Source: Candidatus Altarchaeales archaeon (GTDB lineage: Archaea > Altiarchaeota > Altiarchaeia > IMC4 > SCGC-AAA252-I15). Taken from it: a DNA stretch of 14,898 bases. The notes under the pieces were generated by a model, which worked only from the letters and a program-made list of their open reading frames with translations, did not search any database and had not been told where the DNA came from. Made by a program: the position numbers and the translations under genes. The stretch covers positions 1 through 14,898 of the forward strand of contig VGJA01000008.1 in assembly GCA_016867655.1 (NCBI GenBank), given 5' to 3'. Positions 1 through 6,419 of the stretch are shown piece after piece; the first letter of the stretch is position 1, and each line of letters begins with the position of its first letter.

Positions 1-149
1 TGGACTTTAGAGCCCTTTCTGGCTTCTTCCACCATGCGCTCCATCTCCTCTTGGATTCTCCTGAAGTCTTCGCCTATGTTAAAGTCTATGTCAAAACCGA
101 AGTTGAAGAAGTCGTCAAACGGTCTTCTTCTTTTTCTCCATGGCAACAT
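1..149 (-). CDS. Probable Hsp20 small heat-shock protein, N-terminal fragment
   Basis: Partial gene: the reading frame starts with ATG at 149 and runs off the left edge, giving about 49 residues (begins MLPWRKRRRPFDDFFNFGFD). The Arg/Lys-rich start, followed by a Phe/Asp-rich segment and an amphipathic acidic helix (EDFRRIQEEMERMVEEARKG), resembles the N-terminal arm of archaeal Hsp20/alpha-crystallin chaperones. Those proteins hold unfolding proteins as cytoplasmic oligomers. The diagnostic alpha-crystallin domain is outside the window, so the family call is an inference. The start is well supported by a strong Shine-Dalgarno GGAGGTG about 8 nt upstream and a TATA box further up. It could instead be another small charged protein with a similar start. 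Confidence 0.5.
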   Translation of the reverse strand, partial: MLPWRKRRRPFDDFFNFGFDIDFNIGEDFRRIQEEMERMVEEARKGSKV

Positions 150-155
150 TTTCAA

Positions 156-219
156 AACACCTCCACCCTTTTGGTATTTTCAATAGGTTTGTATGTATAT
201 ACACGGCAGTATTTAAAAA
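156..219 (-). promoter_or_regulatory. Promoter and ribosome binding site of the Hsp20-like gene
   Basis: On the minus strand a TATA-like element TTTTTAAATA lies at 219-210, followed by the AT-rich TGTATATACATAC and then the ribosome binding site GGTGGAGGTG before the ATG at 149. The leader would be about 35 nt. This gene therefore has a classic Shine-Dalgarno leader, unlike several apparently leaderless genes in the window. The sequence 220-278, between this promoter and the stop of the next gene, shows no gene. Confidence 0.55.
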
Positions 220-278
220 TGTGAAGCCTTTCATGCATGGCTTCATCCCAAGCCCCCATGGGGCGAGGGGAAAAAACG

Positions 279-1193
279 CTACCTGCGGCCTGAAATACGC
301 CTGAACAACTCCCTAGCGCTTGAAAACTCGTCCAACTCCTCAGGACTCAAGACGGCAACGCCCTTAGAACCAATACTCCTATTGGTGACGCACATCCCAT
401 AACCGTTGATAAGGTCCATCAACTCATCAACCAAAGCAATCTTCTGTTCAAGCCTGCGGTAATCGTCGCTAACCAAAGCATAAACAGTATCATCCTTCCT
501 AGCCACAACGTCAAAAGGAGCATTAGTGATAGAAGTTGAAAACCCCATGCCAGACAGCTTGTCTGCAACGCCCTTGGTCATGTCAGTCACATGCATCCTG
601 TAGGACCTATCCTCAAGGGGAACAGAATGCAAAACGCTCTCATGAAGCAAAAGCCTCTCGTTCTCCTCAAACAAATTCATCATCTTTTCCATGATGCGAG
701 ACAAAACCCTGCCAGTGCTCTCATACCTGTAAACACTCTGCTTGCTAACGCCCAACTCCCTGGCAAGCTCCTCCTGAGTCAAATCCAACCTCTCCCTAAG
801 ACGCCTAAGCAAGTCTGAATTAATTCTTGAGCAGTAATTACCCCTTATAGACCTGACAGCAGGCATGACATTGCAGACAACATCCCTCAGAGTGGAAACA
901 TTAAAAACCTGAACGCCATAACGCTCATACAAAACACCGTCCAAAAGCCTTGAAGACTTAAGACGCTCCCCAACAACCAAAGGAACCCCGCCAACCAGAG
1001 AAGCAACCTTCCTAAGCTCGTGAACAGTATTCCCGTTCAAACCCTCAATGTTGCTCAAAATCTTGATTAGAAAAATCTCCCTCCCGCGCCTGGCAACCAA
1101 GTCAAAACAGCTCCGGGAGCCCATGCACTCGGACACAGAAAACCCTGAACCATCCAGCAACTCAACGACTTTACTCAAAAGCTGAGGCTTCAT
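279..1193 (-). CDS. COG1395-type archaeal HTH transcriptional regulator
   Basis: A 304-residue protein with an XRE/Cro-type helix-turn-helix at about residues 129-162 (RLDLTQEELARELGVSKQSV, then YRYESTGR). A domain of about 120 residues precedes it and another of about 140 residues follows. This layout and length match the archaeal 'putative HTH-type transcriptional regulatory protein' family (COG1395), whose targets are largely unknown. Two similar segments flank the HTH: residues 18-52, containing CFDLVARRGREIFLIKI, and residues 217-245, containing PFDVVARKDDTVYALVSDD. Both look like a beta-rich nuclease-like fold, which suggests an internal duplication; I see no catalytic set. The gene starts 3 nt after the aspartate kinase stop, with AGAGGT as ribosome binding site inside the kinase end, so the two are probably co-transcribed. 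Whether it regulates that pathway cannot be seen. Confidence 0.8.
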   Translation of the reverse strand: MKPQLLSKVVELLDGSGFSVSECMGSRSCFDLVARRGREIFLIKILSNIEGLNGNTVHELRKVASLVGGVPLVVGERLKSSRLLDGVLYERYGVQVFNVSTLRDVVCNVMPAVRSIRGNYCSRINSDLLRRLRERLDLTQEELARELGVSKQSVYRYESTGRVLSRIMEKMMNLFEENERLLLHESVLHSVPLEDRSYRMHVTDMTKGVADKLSGMGFSTSITNAPFDVVARKDDTVYALVSDDYRRLEQKIALVDELMDLINGYGMCVTNRSIGSKGVAVLSPEELDEFSSARELFRRISGRR

Positions 1194-1196
1194 TTT

Positions 1197-2585
1197 TCAG
1201 CCGATAAACCTCTTGTGCAAAGCTTCCAAAGCACTCTTCGAATCCTTAGCGCTAACCGCAAAAGCTATGTTAACTTCAGAAGAACCCTGAGCAATCATTA
1301 TGATGTTAACTCCAGCCTGAGAAACAGTGTCAAACAACTTCGCAGCAATACCCTTGGTGCCGTGCATGCCAGCGCCCACAACGCTGATAACGCAAACCTC
1401 GGGAATAGTTCCAATGCCCCTGATGTCGCCGTTGCCAAACTCCTCAGTCAACAAGCCAATAGCCCTCTCCGAGTCCTTAGCCTTAACTACAAAAGACAAG
1501 TTGCTTTCAGAAGACCCTGAAATCATCAAAACATTTATGTTGTTGCCACCTAAGACAGAGAACACTCTGCCTGCAATATTCGGAGTCTCAGCCATACCAA
1601 TACCCTGCAGATTCAAAATCACAACATCCTTGGTTATTGCAATCGCCTTAATCACCTCCTGAATCTTCTTCTGCTTGCTCACAATAAGAGTCCCAGAACA
1701 ATCCGGCTTGAACGTGTTCAAAACCCTCACAGGAATATTAACAACCATCGCAGGCTCAATCATCTTGGAGTGGATTACTTTGGCGCCAAAGTAGGCCAAA
1801 TCCATAGCCTCAACATAAGACAACTCGCTAATCAACTTGGCGTTTGGAACTATCTTCGGGTCTGTTGTGAGAATGCCATCAACGTCAGTCCAAATCTGAA
1901 CCTCCTTCGCGTTGATATACCTACCAATCAAAGACGCAGTATAGTCCGAACCGCCCCTGCCTAAAGTAGTAATCCTACCCTTCTCGTCACCGCCAACAAA
2001 GCCAGTGACAACTGGAACAACACCCTTCTTCACATAAGGCAGAAGCCTCTTCTTAACCTCATCCCTCATCAAAACATGCTTGGGCCTAGCATGGCCGAAA
2101 TTGCTGTCAGTGATGATGCCAGCTTCAAAGCCAGTCAAAGAAACGGCCTTAGCGCCCATTGAACTCAAAGCCCCTGCAACAATAACCACGCTCAACCGCT
2201 CGCCAAAAGACATGATGTAGTCCAAAGACTTAGGCGAAAGATCCTCAAGATAACCAACACCCAACAAAGCCACCTTAAGCTGGTCAGCCAGCTCAGTAAT
2301 CTTAGGCAACACTTCACTAACAACCCTCTTATCCCCAACAGCCTCCAAAACAGCATTCCTATGCTGCAACAAAAGCTCGCGGTAAAACAAACCTACTTCT
2401 TTCTCAACCACATGAGTAGGCAACTCAACAACACGATTCGCAATACCAATCAACTTGTCAGTAACCCCACCCAAAGCAGAAACAACAACAATCACCGGAG
2501 GCTTTTCCTTCAAAACAAGCCTAGCTACATTCACAATCCTCTCGCCGTTGCCCACAGACGTCCCGCCAAACTTCATCACAATCAT
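1197..2585 (-). CDS. lysC: Aspartate kinase with two C-terminal ACT domains
   Basis: Catalyses ATP-dependent phosphorylation of L-aspartate, the first step towards lysine, threonine and methionine (EC 2.7.2.4), in the cytoplasm. The 462-residue protein has the amino-acid kinase start MKFGGTSVG (residues 4-12), SFGERLS (126-132), the nucleotide-binding TTLGRGGSDYTAS (206-218) and WTDVDGILTTDP (232-243). Two ACT domains follow at about 320-390 and 397-460; these bind the feedback inhibitor (lysine or threonine) in this family. The length is typical of monofunctional enzymes. I chose the ATG at 2585 over a TTG start 14 codons upstream, because that extension (YSPIFIELYFGVR) would overlap the TATA box and because a TATA box centred 25 nt upstream predicts a leaderless mRNA. 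The regulator gene follows after 3 nt. Confidence 0.93.
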   Translation of the reverse strand: MIVMKFGGTSVGNGERIVNVARLVLKEKPPVIVVVSALGGVTDKLIGIANRVVELPTHVVEKEVGLFYRELLLQHRNAVLEAVGDKRVVSEVLPKITELADQLKVALLGVGYLEDLSPKSLDYIMSFGERLSVVIVAGALSSMGAKAVSLTGFEAGIITDSNFGHARPKHVLMRDEVKKRLLPYVKKGVVPVVTGFVGGDEKGRITTLGRGGSDYTASLIGRYINAKEVQIWTDVDGILTTDPKIVPNAKLISELSYVEAMDLAYFGAKVIHSKMIEPAMVVNIPVRVLNTFKPDCSGTLIVSKQKKIQEVIKAIAITKDVVILNLQGIGMAETPNIAGRVFSVLGGNNINVLMISGSSESNLSFVVKAKDSERAIGLLTEEFGNGDIRGIGTIPEVCVISVVGAGMHGTKGIAAKLFDTVSQAGVNIIMIAQGSSEVNIAFAVSAKDSKSALEALHKRFIG

Positions 2586-2606
2586 TCTTACGCCAAAATA
2601 TAGCTC

Positions 2607-2614
2607 TATAAATA
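2607..2614 (-). promoter_or_regulatory. TATA box of the aspartate kinase-regulator operon
   Basis: Minus-strand TATTTATA in the context CCTATATTTATAGAGC, centred near 2610, 25 nt upstream of the kinase ATG at 2585. The predicted transcription start therefore coincides with the start codon, and no Shine-Dalgarno is present. This fits a leaderless archaeal mRNA. Confidence 0.55.
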
Positions 2615-2639
2615 TAGGGCTATACACTTAAAAAATAAG

Positions 2640-2739
2640 ACCCTTAAGCCTTTTCTCTCTTTTCTAAAAGAAAGAAAAGAAGAGGAATCTACGCTTCGCT
2701 TCGACACCACATAGAATCCTTTAATACGACTTTAAGGGT
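2640..2739. repeat. 100-bp stem-loop region with an AAAG-rich hairpin
   Basis: Gene-free stretch between the kinase promoter and the next stop codon. It is bounded by an 8-bp inverted repeat, ACCCTTAA (2640-2647) and TTAAGGGT (2732-2739). Inside are two further stem-loops. The first is 2651-2679, TTTTCTCTCTTTT paired with AAAAGAAAGAAAA around CT with one mismatch, related to the hairpin family found near the stable RNAs. The second is 2683-2720, AGGAATCTA paired with TAGAATCCT with one mismatch, around a CGCTTCGCTTCG loop. On paper the whole folds as a three-way junction. It could terminate the minus-strand gene at 2775 or be a mobile-repeat remnant. Both readings are inference. Confidence 0.5.
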
Positions 2740-2774
2740 TAATTGGAATCGCACATTATAGAAATCTTCTATTC

Positions 2775-3215
2775 TCAAATATATTTAACTGTTCTCATCT
2801 CATGAATCTCAACTAATCTAACTGCTGTTAAGAAGAGTAATATCAGAAGTCCGGCATTGAATGTAAAATCATATCCACTAGTTGGGCGAACTGCAAACAG
2901 TAGTATATACCCACACAAAAGCCACAATGTTTTATTGTAGTGGAGTATGGTGAACAGCACGGAAAGGATTATAGACCAAAATACTATCCAATTACCATCT
3001 GGTATTACGTTTTCCACTAATTTTTTCGCTAAAATAATGGAGTAAAATAACGCTAAAAACCATATATCAACCCTCTTAGCCTTCTCTGCTATTGATTTAA
3101 CTTTTCTTGATTCAACCATTTTTAAAACAAATGCTGTTAGTATATTCAATTTATTAAAGAAATTCAAGATATTGTCTCTGAGTTTGGAGATTTCCACGTT
3201 TACAGATACACACAA
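2775..3215 (-). CDS. Small multi-pass membrane protein of unknown function
   Basis: A 146-residue protein that I do not recognise. A charged N-terminal stretch (residues 1-48, containing MVESRKVKSIAEKAKRVD) is followed by hydrophobic segments at about 50-70, 77-92, 95-110 and 115-135, which suggests three or four membrane spans. The start is uncertain. The TTG at 3215 is the outermost plausible one; the ATG at 3119 (residue 33) would remove a poorly conserved-looking lead and keep all membrane segments. No clear Shine-Dalgarno is visible for either. Base composition is visibly more AT-rich than the kinase. The gene is flanked on both sides by hairpin repeats (2640-2739 and 3251-3301), so it sits in a small island between repeats and could be a transferred gene. 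It may not be translated at all. Confidence 0.5.
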   Translation of the reverse strand: MCVSVNVEISKLRDNILNFFNKLNILTAFVLKMVESRKVKSIAEKAKRVDIWFLALFYSIILAKKLVENVIPDGNWIVFWSIILSVLFTILHYNKTLWLLCGYILLFAVRPTSGYDFTFNAGLLILLFLTAVRLVEIHEMRTVKYI

Positions 3216-3225
3216 ATAGCTGTTA

Positions 3226-3301
3226 GAGTGGCTGAGTGGAACGAGGCCACTCCTCTTTCTTTTCCGTGAACGCTTTTCTTTCTTTAGAAAGAAAAGGGTT
3301 C
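3226..3301 (-). repeat. Hairpin repeat copy at the 3' flank of RNase P RNA
   Basis: Immediately after the RNase P RNA, read on the minus strand, comes GAACCC, arm 1 TTTTCTTTCT (about 3286-3298), arm 2 AAAGAAAGAAAAG (3285-3273), spacer CGTTCAC and third arm GGAAAAGAAAGAGGA (3265-3251). The stretch AAAAGCGTTCACGGAAAAG is shared with 23S intron 2, where it lies in the opposite orientation. A further stem, GAGTGGC paired with GCCACTC (3226-3232 and 3246-3252), follows. The hairpin may define or protect the RNA 3' end or act in termination; that role is inferred. Confidence 0.7.
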
Positions 3302-3302
3302 T

Positions 3303-3588
3303 GGTAGTAGCCTGTAGTCCGCCTTATGTTGCCGTGTTATGAGCCATGCCCATGTTCGGCATTAGGGTATTCTTCTAAGCGACCGCAAGCGGCCTTACAC
3401 CACGCGCGAGAAGGCGTTCGTTTCAAACAACAAGCCTGCGAACTCGGTTATACCCTCATCGCGTAATGCAAGCTTGCCTCTCGTCTCTGCACCGCCTTCA
3501 AGGGACTCTCACCCCCAGACGCGCTTTAAAGTGTGGTGGACGGAACTTCCTCTCCCCCTTGCGGGAGAGACCCTTCGGCCACTACCAA
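3303..3588 (-). ncRNA. rnpB: RNase P RNA (archaeal type)
   Basis: The catalytic RNA of ribonuclease P, which removes tRNA 5' leaders. On the minus strand the ends pair as helix P1: GGTAGTGGCC (3586-3577) with GGCTACTACC (3312-3303). The conserved regions occur in the right order: a P3-like hairpin CTCTCCC-GCAA-GGGGGAG; GAGGAAGTTCC (CR-I, family consensus GAGGAAAGUCC); GGTGCAGAGACGAG (CR-II/III, family GCAGAAACGA); CTTAGAAGAATACCC (CR-IV, family AGAUGAAUG); and AACATAAGGCGGACTACAGG (CR-V, family ACAGAA..GGCUUACAGG). The length of about 286 nt is typical of archaea. CR-I and CR-V differ from consensus at a few bases. The ends are set from P1 and from the TATA box 25 nt upstream, and could shift by a few nt. 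Confidence 0.85.
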
Positions 3589-3605
3589 CATACCTATGAG
3601 AAAAA

Positions 3606-4685
3606 CTAGTATAAAAGCGTGTTGAAAGGTTTAGAAGAAATGTTGACTCTGATGCTTTTTATGTAACTTGGCTCGCCCTCAGCGCCGTATTCGCCGTAGT
3701 AAATTCTGTAATTGCCTTCCCCGGTTTGCATTACTGCAGGATCGAAAAAACTGTGAGCAGGATGAACCAATTTAGGCGTTGTGTAATTCAAGCCGTCTAT
3801 CGACGTTGAAGCGTACAAATCGTCTTCGCCAGTGCAAGAGACTTTTTCCGGAGGACAATTGTGAGCCAGCAGCATCCAATACCTGCCGTCAGACAACATT
3901 GCAACCGCAGGGTCAACATAATTTCCTTTAATCCTGACTCCCGACTCTTTGGTGAACTTCAAGCCGTCTGAAGAGATTGCAGACATTATTCCGCCCTCAG
4001 CCTGAGGGTCGTTTGACACGTAATAAATTCTCACCCTGCCGTCAGGAAGCTTTACTGCGTCTGGCACAGAAGCCCAACCTCCGTCACCGGTTTTCTGGGA
4101 GTCAATCCTCAAGCCCTCCAGCTTGAAAGACAAACCGTCGTTGGATATCGCAGAATAAATGCTGTGAACCGCCTGCCCCGGACCGCCCGGACCGCTGCTA
4201 ATCTTGTAATACATCCTAAACTTGCCGTCAGAAGTTTTGACAATAGTCGGATCGCAGCCCATGTCAACCCTGACTCCAGACTCCTTAATAAACTTCAAGC
4301 CGTCATCTGAAACAGCAGAATCAATGCCGTTCTCGCAGTAATACAAACGGATTTTACTGTTGTCAAGCTTGAAGGCGTAAGGAATACCGCCAGTCACCCT
4401 AAAACCATCATCCCTCTCCACAAAATAAAAAAGCTCGCCCGAAGGCAGAGTAGAAGAAGTTGAAGAAGTAGTCGAAGTCCTGACTATTGTCGTCTGAGAA
4501 GCCAAAACAGTCGTCACCCTAGCTGCAGTAGAAGTTGCAACAACAGAAGAAGTAGACGTGGTTGAAGACTCAACCAGCCTGGAAAAAGAAGACTCAACAG
4601 GCTTCACAGAACCCTGCAAACAACCAAAAGTCAAAACAAAAAACACGAAAAACGAAACCAACAAACCCAAAACACCAGCTTTCAT
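3606..4685 (-). CDS. Secreted beta-propeller lipoprotein, glycosidase-like
   Basis: A 359-residue protein anchored outside the membrane. A signal peptide with lipobox LTFGC puts the lipidated Cys at residue 22. A Ser/Thr-rich linker follows (about 38-82), then about 275 residues of repeated blades. The repeat core DG+.RIYY ... SAISxDGLKF .. ESGVRI occurs five times with variations; IYYVSND, MSAISSDGLKF and LYASTSIDGLNY are examples. Five such blades are typical of GH43/GH32-like five-bladed propellers (arabinanases, levansucrases) and of non-catalytic relatives. I do not see a convincing catalytic Asp/Glu triad, so binding or an uncharacterised sugar-cleaving role are both open. The ATG at 4685 is preferred to a TTG 10 codons upstream, because it begins a canonical signal peptide (MKAGVLGLLVSFFVFFVLTF). 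Diverges from the 97-residue gene. Confidence 0.7.
   Translation of the reverse strand: MKAGVLGLLVSFFVFFVLTFGCLQGSVKPVESSFSRLVESSTTSTSSVVATSTAARVTTVLASQTTIVRTSTTSSTSSTLPSGELFYFVERDDGFRVTGGIPYAFKLDNSKIRLYYCENGIDSAVSDDGLKFIKESGVRVDMGCDPTIVKTSDGKFRMYYKISSGPGGPGQAVHSIYSAISNDGLSFKLEGLRIDSQKTGDGGWASVPDAVKLPDGRVRIYYVSNDPQAEGGIMSAISSDGLKFTKESGVRIKGNYVDPAVAMLSDGRYWMLLAHNCPPEKVSCTGEDDLYASTSIDGLNYTTPKLVHPAHSFFDPAVMQTGEGNYRIYYGEYGAEGEPSYIKSIRVNISSKPFNTLLY
3610..3617 (-). promoter_or_regulatory. TATA box of RNase P RNA inside the upstream gene's 3' end
   Basis: Minus-strand CTTTTATA, centred near 3613, 25 nt before the expected RNA 5' end at 3588. The same bases encode the last residues (Leu-Leu-Tyr) of the beta-propeller lipoprotein, whose TAG stop is at 3608-3606. 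So rnpB appears to have its own promoter embedded in coding sequence. Confidence 0.6.
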
Positions 4686-4716
4686 TTCCAACAGCCGCCA
4701 AACCAGGCAACCCAAC

Positions 4717-4737
4717 TATATATTAAACTATATTAAA
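4717..4737. promoter_or_regulatory. Divergent TATA region between two genes
   Basis: The 60-bp intergenic spacer holds TATATATTA (4717-4725) and TATATTAAA (4729-4737). For the plus-strand gene the first element is about 26 nt from the ATG at 4746, which predicts a leaderless mRNA. For the minus-strand lipoprotein the same element lies about 35 nt upstream of the ATG at 4685, giving a leader of about 10 nt. Confidence 0.45.
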
Positions 4738-4745
4738 TTAGTATT

Positions 4746-5039
4746 ATGCTAAGGCGAATCAGAAAGACCAGGATAGAAAAAGAAGAAATAATCGCAGACT
4801 TCATATTCCTACTGCTCTCGTTCATCACAACAGAAATAATGCTCTACATCTTCGACATACACTGGAACTTCTACCCCGGAGAACAACTAATCCCGCCAGC
4901 CAAACACATCTTCACAGACACTTCAATCTACCTTTGGGGCGGACTAACAGGAGCAATCATAGGACTATTCCTAATCAAACTATTCCTACTAGGCCTGAAA
5001 GAAGAGGAAAAAATCTGGAAAAAACAAAAAAGAAAATAA
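4746..5039 (+). CDS. Small two-span membrane protein of unknown function
   Basis: A 97-residue protein, not recognised. The N-terminus is basic (MLRRIRKTRIEKEE). A first hydrophobic span (about 17-36, IADFIFLLLSFITTEIMLYIF) is followed by a polar loop with Pro-Gly and Pro-Pro (about 40-60). A second, Gly-containing span (about 63-83, LWGGLTGAIIGLFLIKLFLL) precedes a very basic tail ending KKQKRK. By the positive-inside rule both ends lie in the cytoplasm. The gene is convergent with the rRNA unit, ending about 35 bp from the 23S end. Its last codons and stop overlap the T-rich terminator used on the other strand. Codons CTA, ATA and ATC are frequent. Start at ATG, probably leaderless. Confidence 0.65.
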   Translation: MLRRIRKTRIEKEEIIADFIFLLLSFITTEIMLYIFDIHWNFYPGEQLIPPAKHIFTDTSIYLWGGLTGAIIGLFLIKLFLLGLKEEEKIWKKQKRK

Positions 5040-5052
5040 AAATAAAAAAAAT
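5032..5052 (-). terminator. T-rich terminator of the rRNA operon
   Basis: On the minus strand, just past the 23S processing stem, the sequence runs T8-A-T5-A-T4-C. Oligo-T tracts of this kind are the usual archaeal termination signal. The tract overlaps the last codons of the convergent plus-strand gene. Confidence 0.6.
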
Positions 5053-5417
5053 CTAAGTTGTAAACAATGCCCTGGAAAATGGCTTGTCGCCAGGAGTATG
5101 CCAGATTTGTGTAAGCGATTAGTATGGGTGGACTAAATACCTCGCCGAAGCTTGGCACGCGCATCCCCCACCTATCAAACTCCTCTTGTAGGAGAACCTA
5201 TGATTATCTCTTTTCGGGTGTCGTTTCAGGCCTAGATGCTTTCAGCCCTTACCGACCACAGCTTAGCTACCCGGCATTGCCCTGTCGGACAACCGGTAGA
5301 CCAGAGGCTGCGAGCCATCGTTCCTCTCGTACTAGATGATTCTTGCCCTCAGATAACCAACACTTCCAGTAGATTCCGCCAAACTGTCTCGCGACGTTCT
5401 AAACCCAGCTCACGTAT

Positions 5418-5448
<31 letters not shown>

Positions 5449-5452
5449 CTGC

Positions 5453-5629
5453 TAACAGCCAACCTTTTTTCCTCCCTCCGGTCGGAAAAAACGTTGACGA
5501 AAAATCCAGTCCCTTCGGGACTGGACGTGCCCCCTTTGGGGGCACTTGTGTCCCGCTTTGCGGGACACATTTCTTTCTTTTTTCGCCAGCGTTTTTTCTT
5601 TCTTTAGAAAAGAAAGAAAAAAGGCTGGT
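5453..5629 (-). other. 23S rRNA intron 1 (BHB type, 177 nt, helix 91 region)
   Basis: Sense boundaries follow a canonical BHB motif. The exon stem is TGGCTG with CAGCCA. The central 4-bp helix is GCAG (5635-5632) with CTGT (5458-5455), with 3-nt bulges AAA and TAG. The inner 13-bp helix is CCAGCCTTTTTTC with GAAAAAAGGTTGG. Cutting each bulge after its second base (AA|A, TA|G) leaves the loop segment GGCTGTGCAGAAGCAGCC, 18 nt, the same length as E. coli helix 91 (about position 2530). The intron has no reading frame. It holds one hairpin-repeat copy and three compact hairpins: 5506-5524, 5527-5545 and 5547-5569. It is presumably spliced by tRNA-splicing endonuclease and ligase. Confidence 0.85.
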
Positions 5630-5686
5630 TTCTGCACAGCCAGGATGGAATGAGCCGACAGCGAAGTAGCAAGCAGCGGGGTCGAT

Positions 5687-5847
5687 CAATACGAACCCTT
5701 TTCTTTCTTCGCGGAAGAAAGAAAAGCGTTCACGGAAAAGAAAGAAGGCGTCCAGGCTTCGCCCGGACATCCCGCCGAAGGCGAGAATTTTCTTTCTTTT
5801 GGGATAGAACACTTTTCTTTCTTTTCGCAAAAGAAAGAAAAGGGTCT
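5687..5847 (-). other. 23S rRNA intron 2 (BHB type, 161 nt, domain V)
   Basis: On the sense strand, the central helix GTAC (5853-5850) pairs with GTAT (5692-5689, one G-U). The bulges are ACA (5849-5847) and TGA (5688-5686). The inner helix ACCCTTTTCTTTC pairs with GAAAGAAAAGGGT, with a small irregularity at its base. Cutting AC|A and TG|A gives the joined exon CAAGAGTACACATCGAC, identical in length to E. coli CAAGAGTTCATATCGAC (about position 2474). The intron consists of two inverted copies of the hairpin repeat around two hairpins (TCTCGCC-TTC-GGCGGGA and GTCCGGGC-GAA-GCCTGGAC). There is no homing endonuclease gene. A 57-nt exon separates it from intron 1. Confidence 0.82.
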
Positions 5848-6379
5848 GTGTACTCTTGCCCGCTACCACTCAGTTATCCCCGGGGTAGCTTTTCCATCAG
5901 CCCGAGCCCCCATTAAGAGGGGCTTCAGGGTTCGCTAGACTGGACTTTCGTCTCCATGTTCCTTGTTGTTTGGAACAAGGTCAGGCTGGCTTTTGGTCTT
6001 ATCCTCTACACCGGATTTCTGACCCGGTTGAGCCAACCATTAGATACCGTCGATTGATTTTCAACGGTGTACCGCCCCAGTCGAACAGCCCGCCTCCAGG
6101 TGTCTCCCCGCTAGGGGATGAGTATTGTAGTAAAAGAGGGTTGGTGTCTCACTTACGACTATCCTCCGACCGAAATCGGAAGCATAGCGTCTCCCAACTA
6201 CTCTGCGCGACTTTCACCACAACACAGCTGAAAGTTGCTGTAAAGCTCCACGGGGTCTTCGCGTCCCGCTGGAAGTCTCCGGCCTGTTCACCGGAACTGT
6301 AGCTTCACCGAGCCTCTGCTTGGGACACCGGGAATCTCGTTAGACCTTCGTGCAAGCCGCCAATTGAGCGGCAAGGTAT

Positions 6380-6419
<40 letters not shown>

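Noticed and set aside
3221..3255. tRNA-Ser/Leu-like sequence GAGTGGCTGAGTGG
   Set aside because: It resembles a D-arm, but there is no acceptor stem, anticodon arm or T-arm at proper distance; the bases form a simple 7-bp hairpin instead.
5453..5629. Intron 1 as a permanently retained expansion segment of 23S
   Set aside because: A complete BHB motif and exact restoration of the E. coli loop length on removal favour splicing, though only RNA data can prove it.
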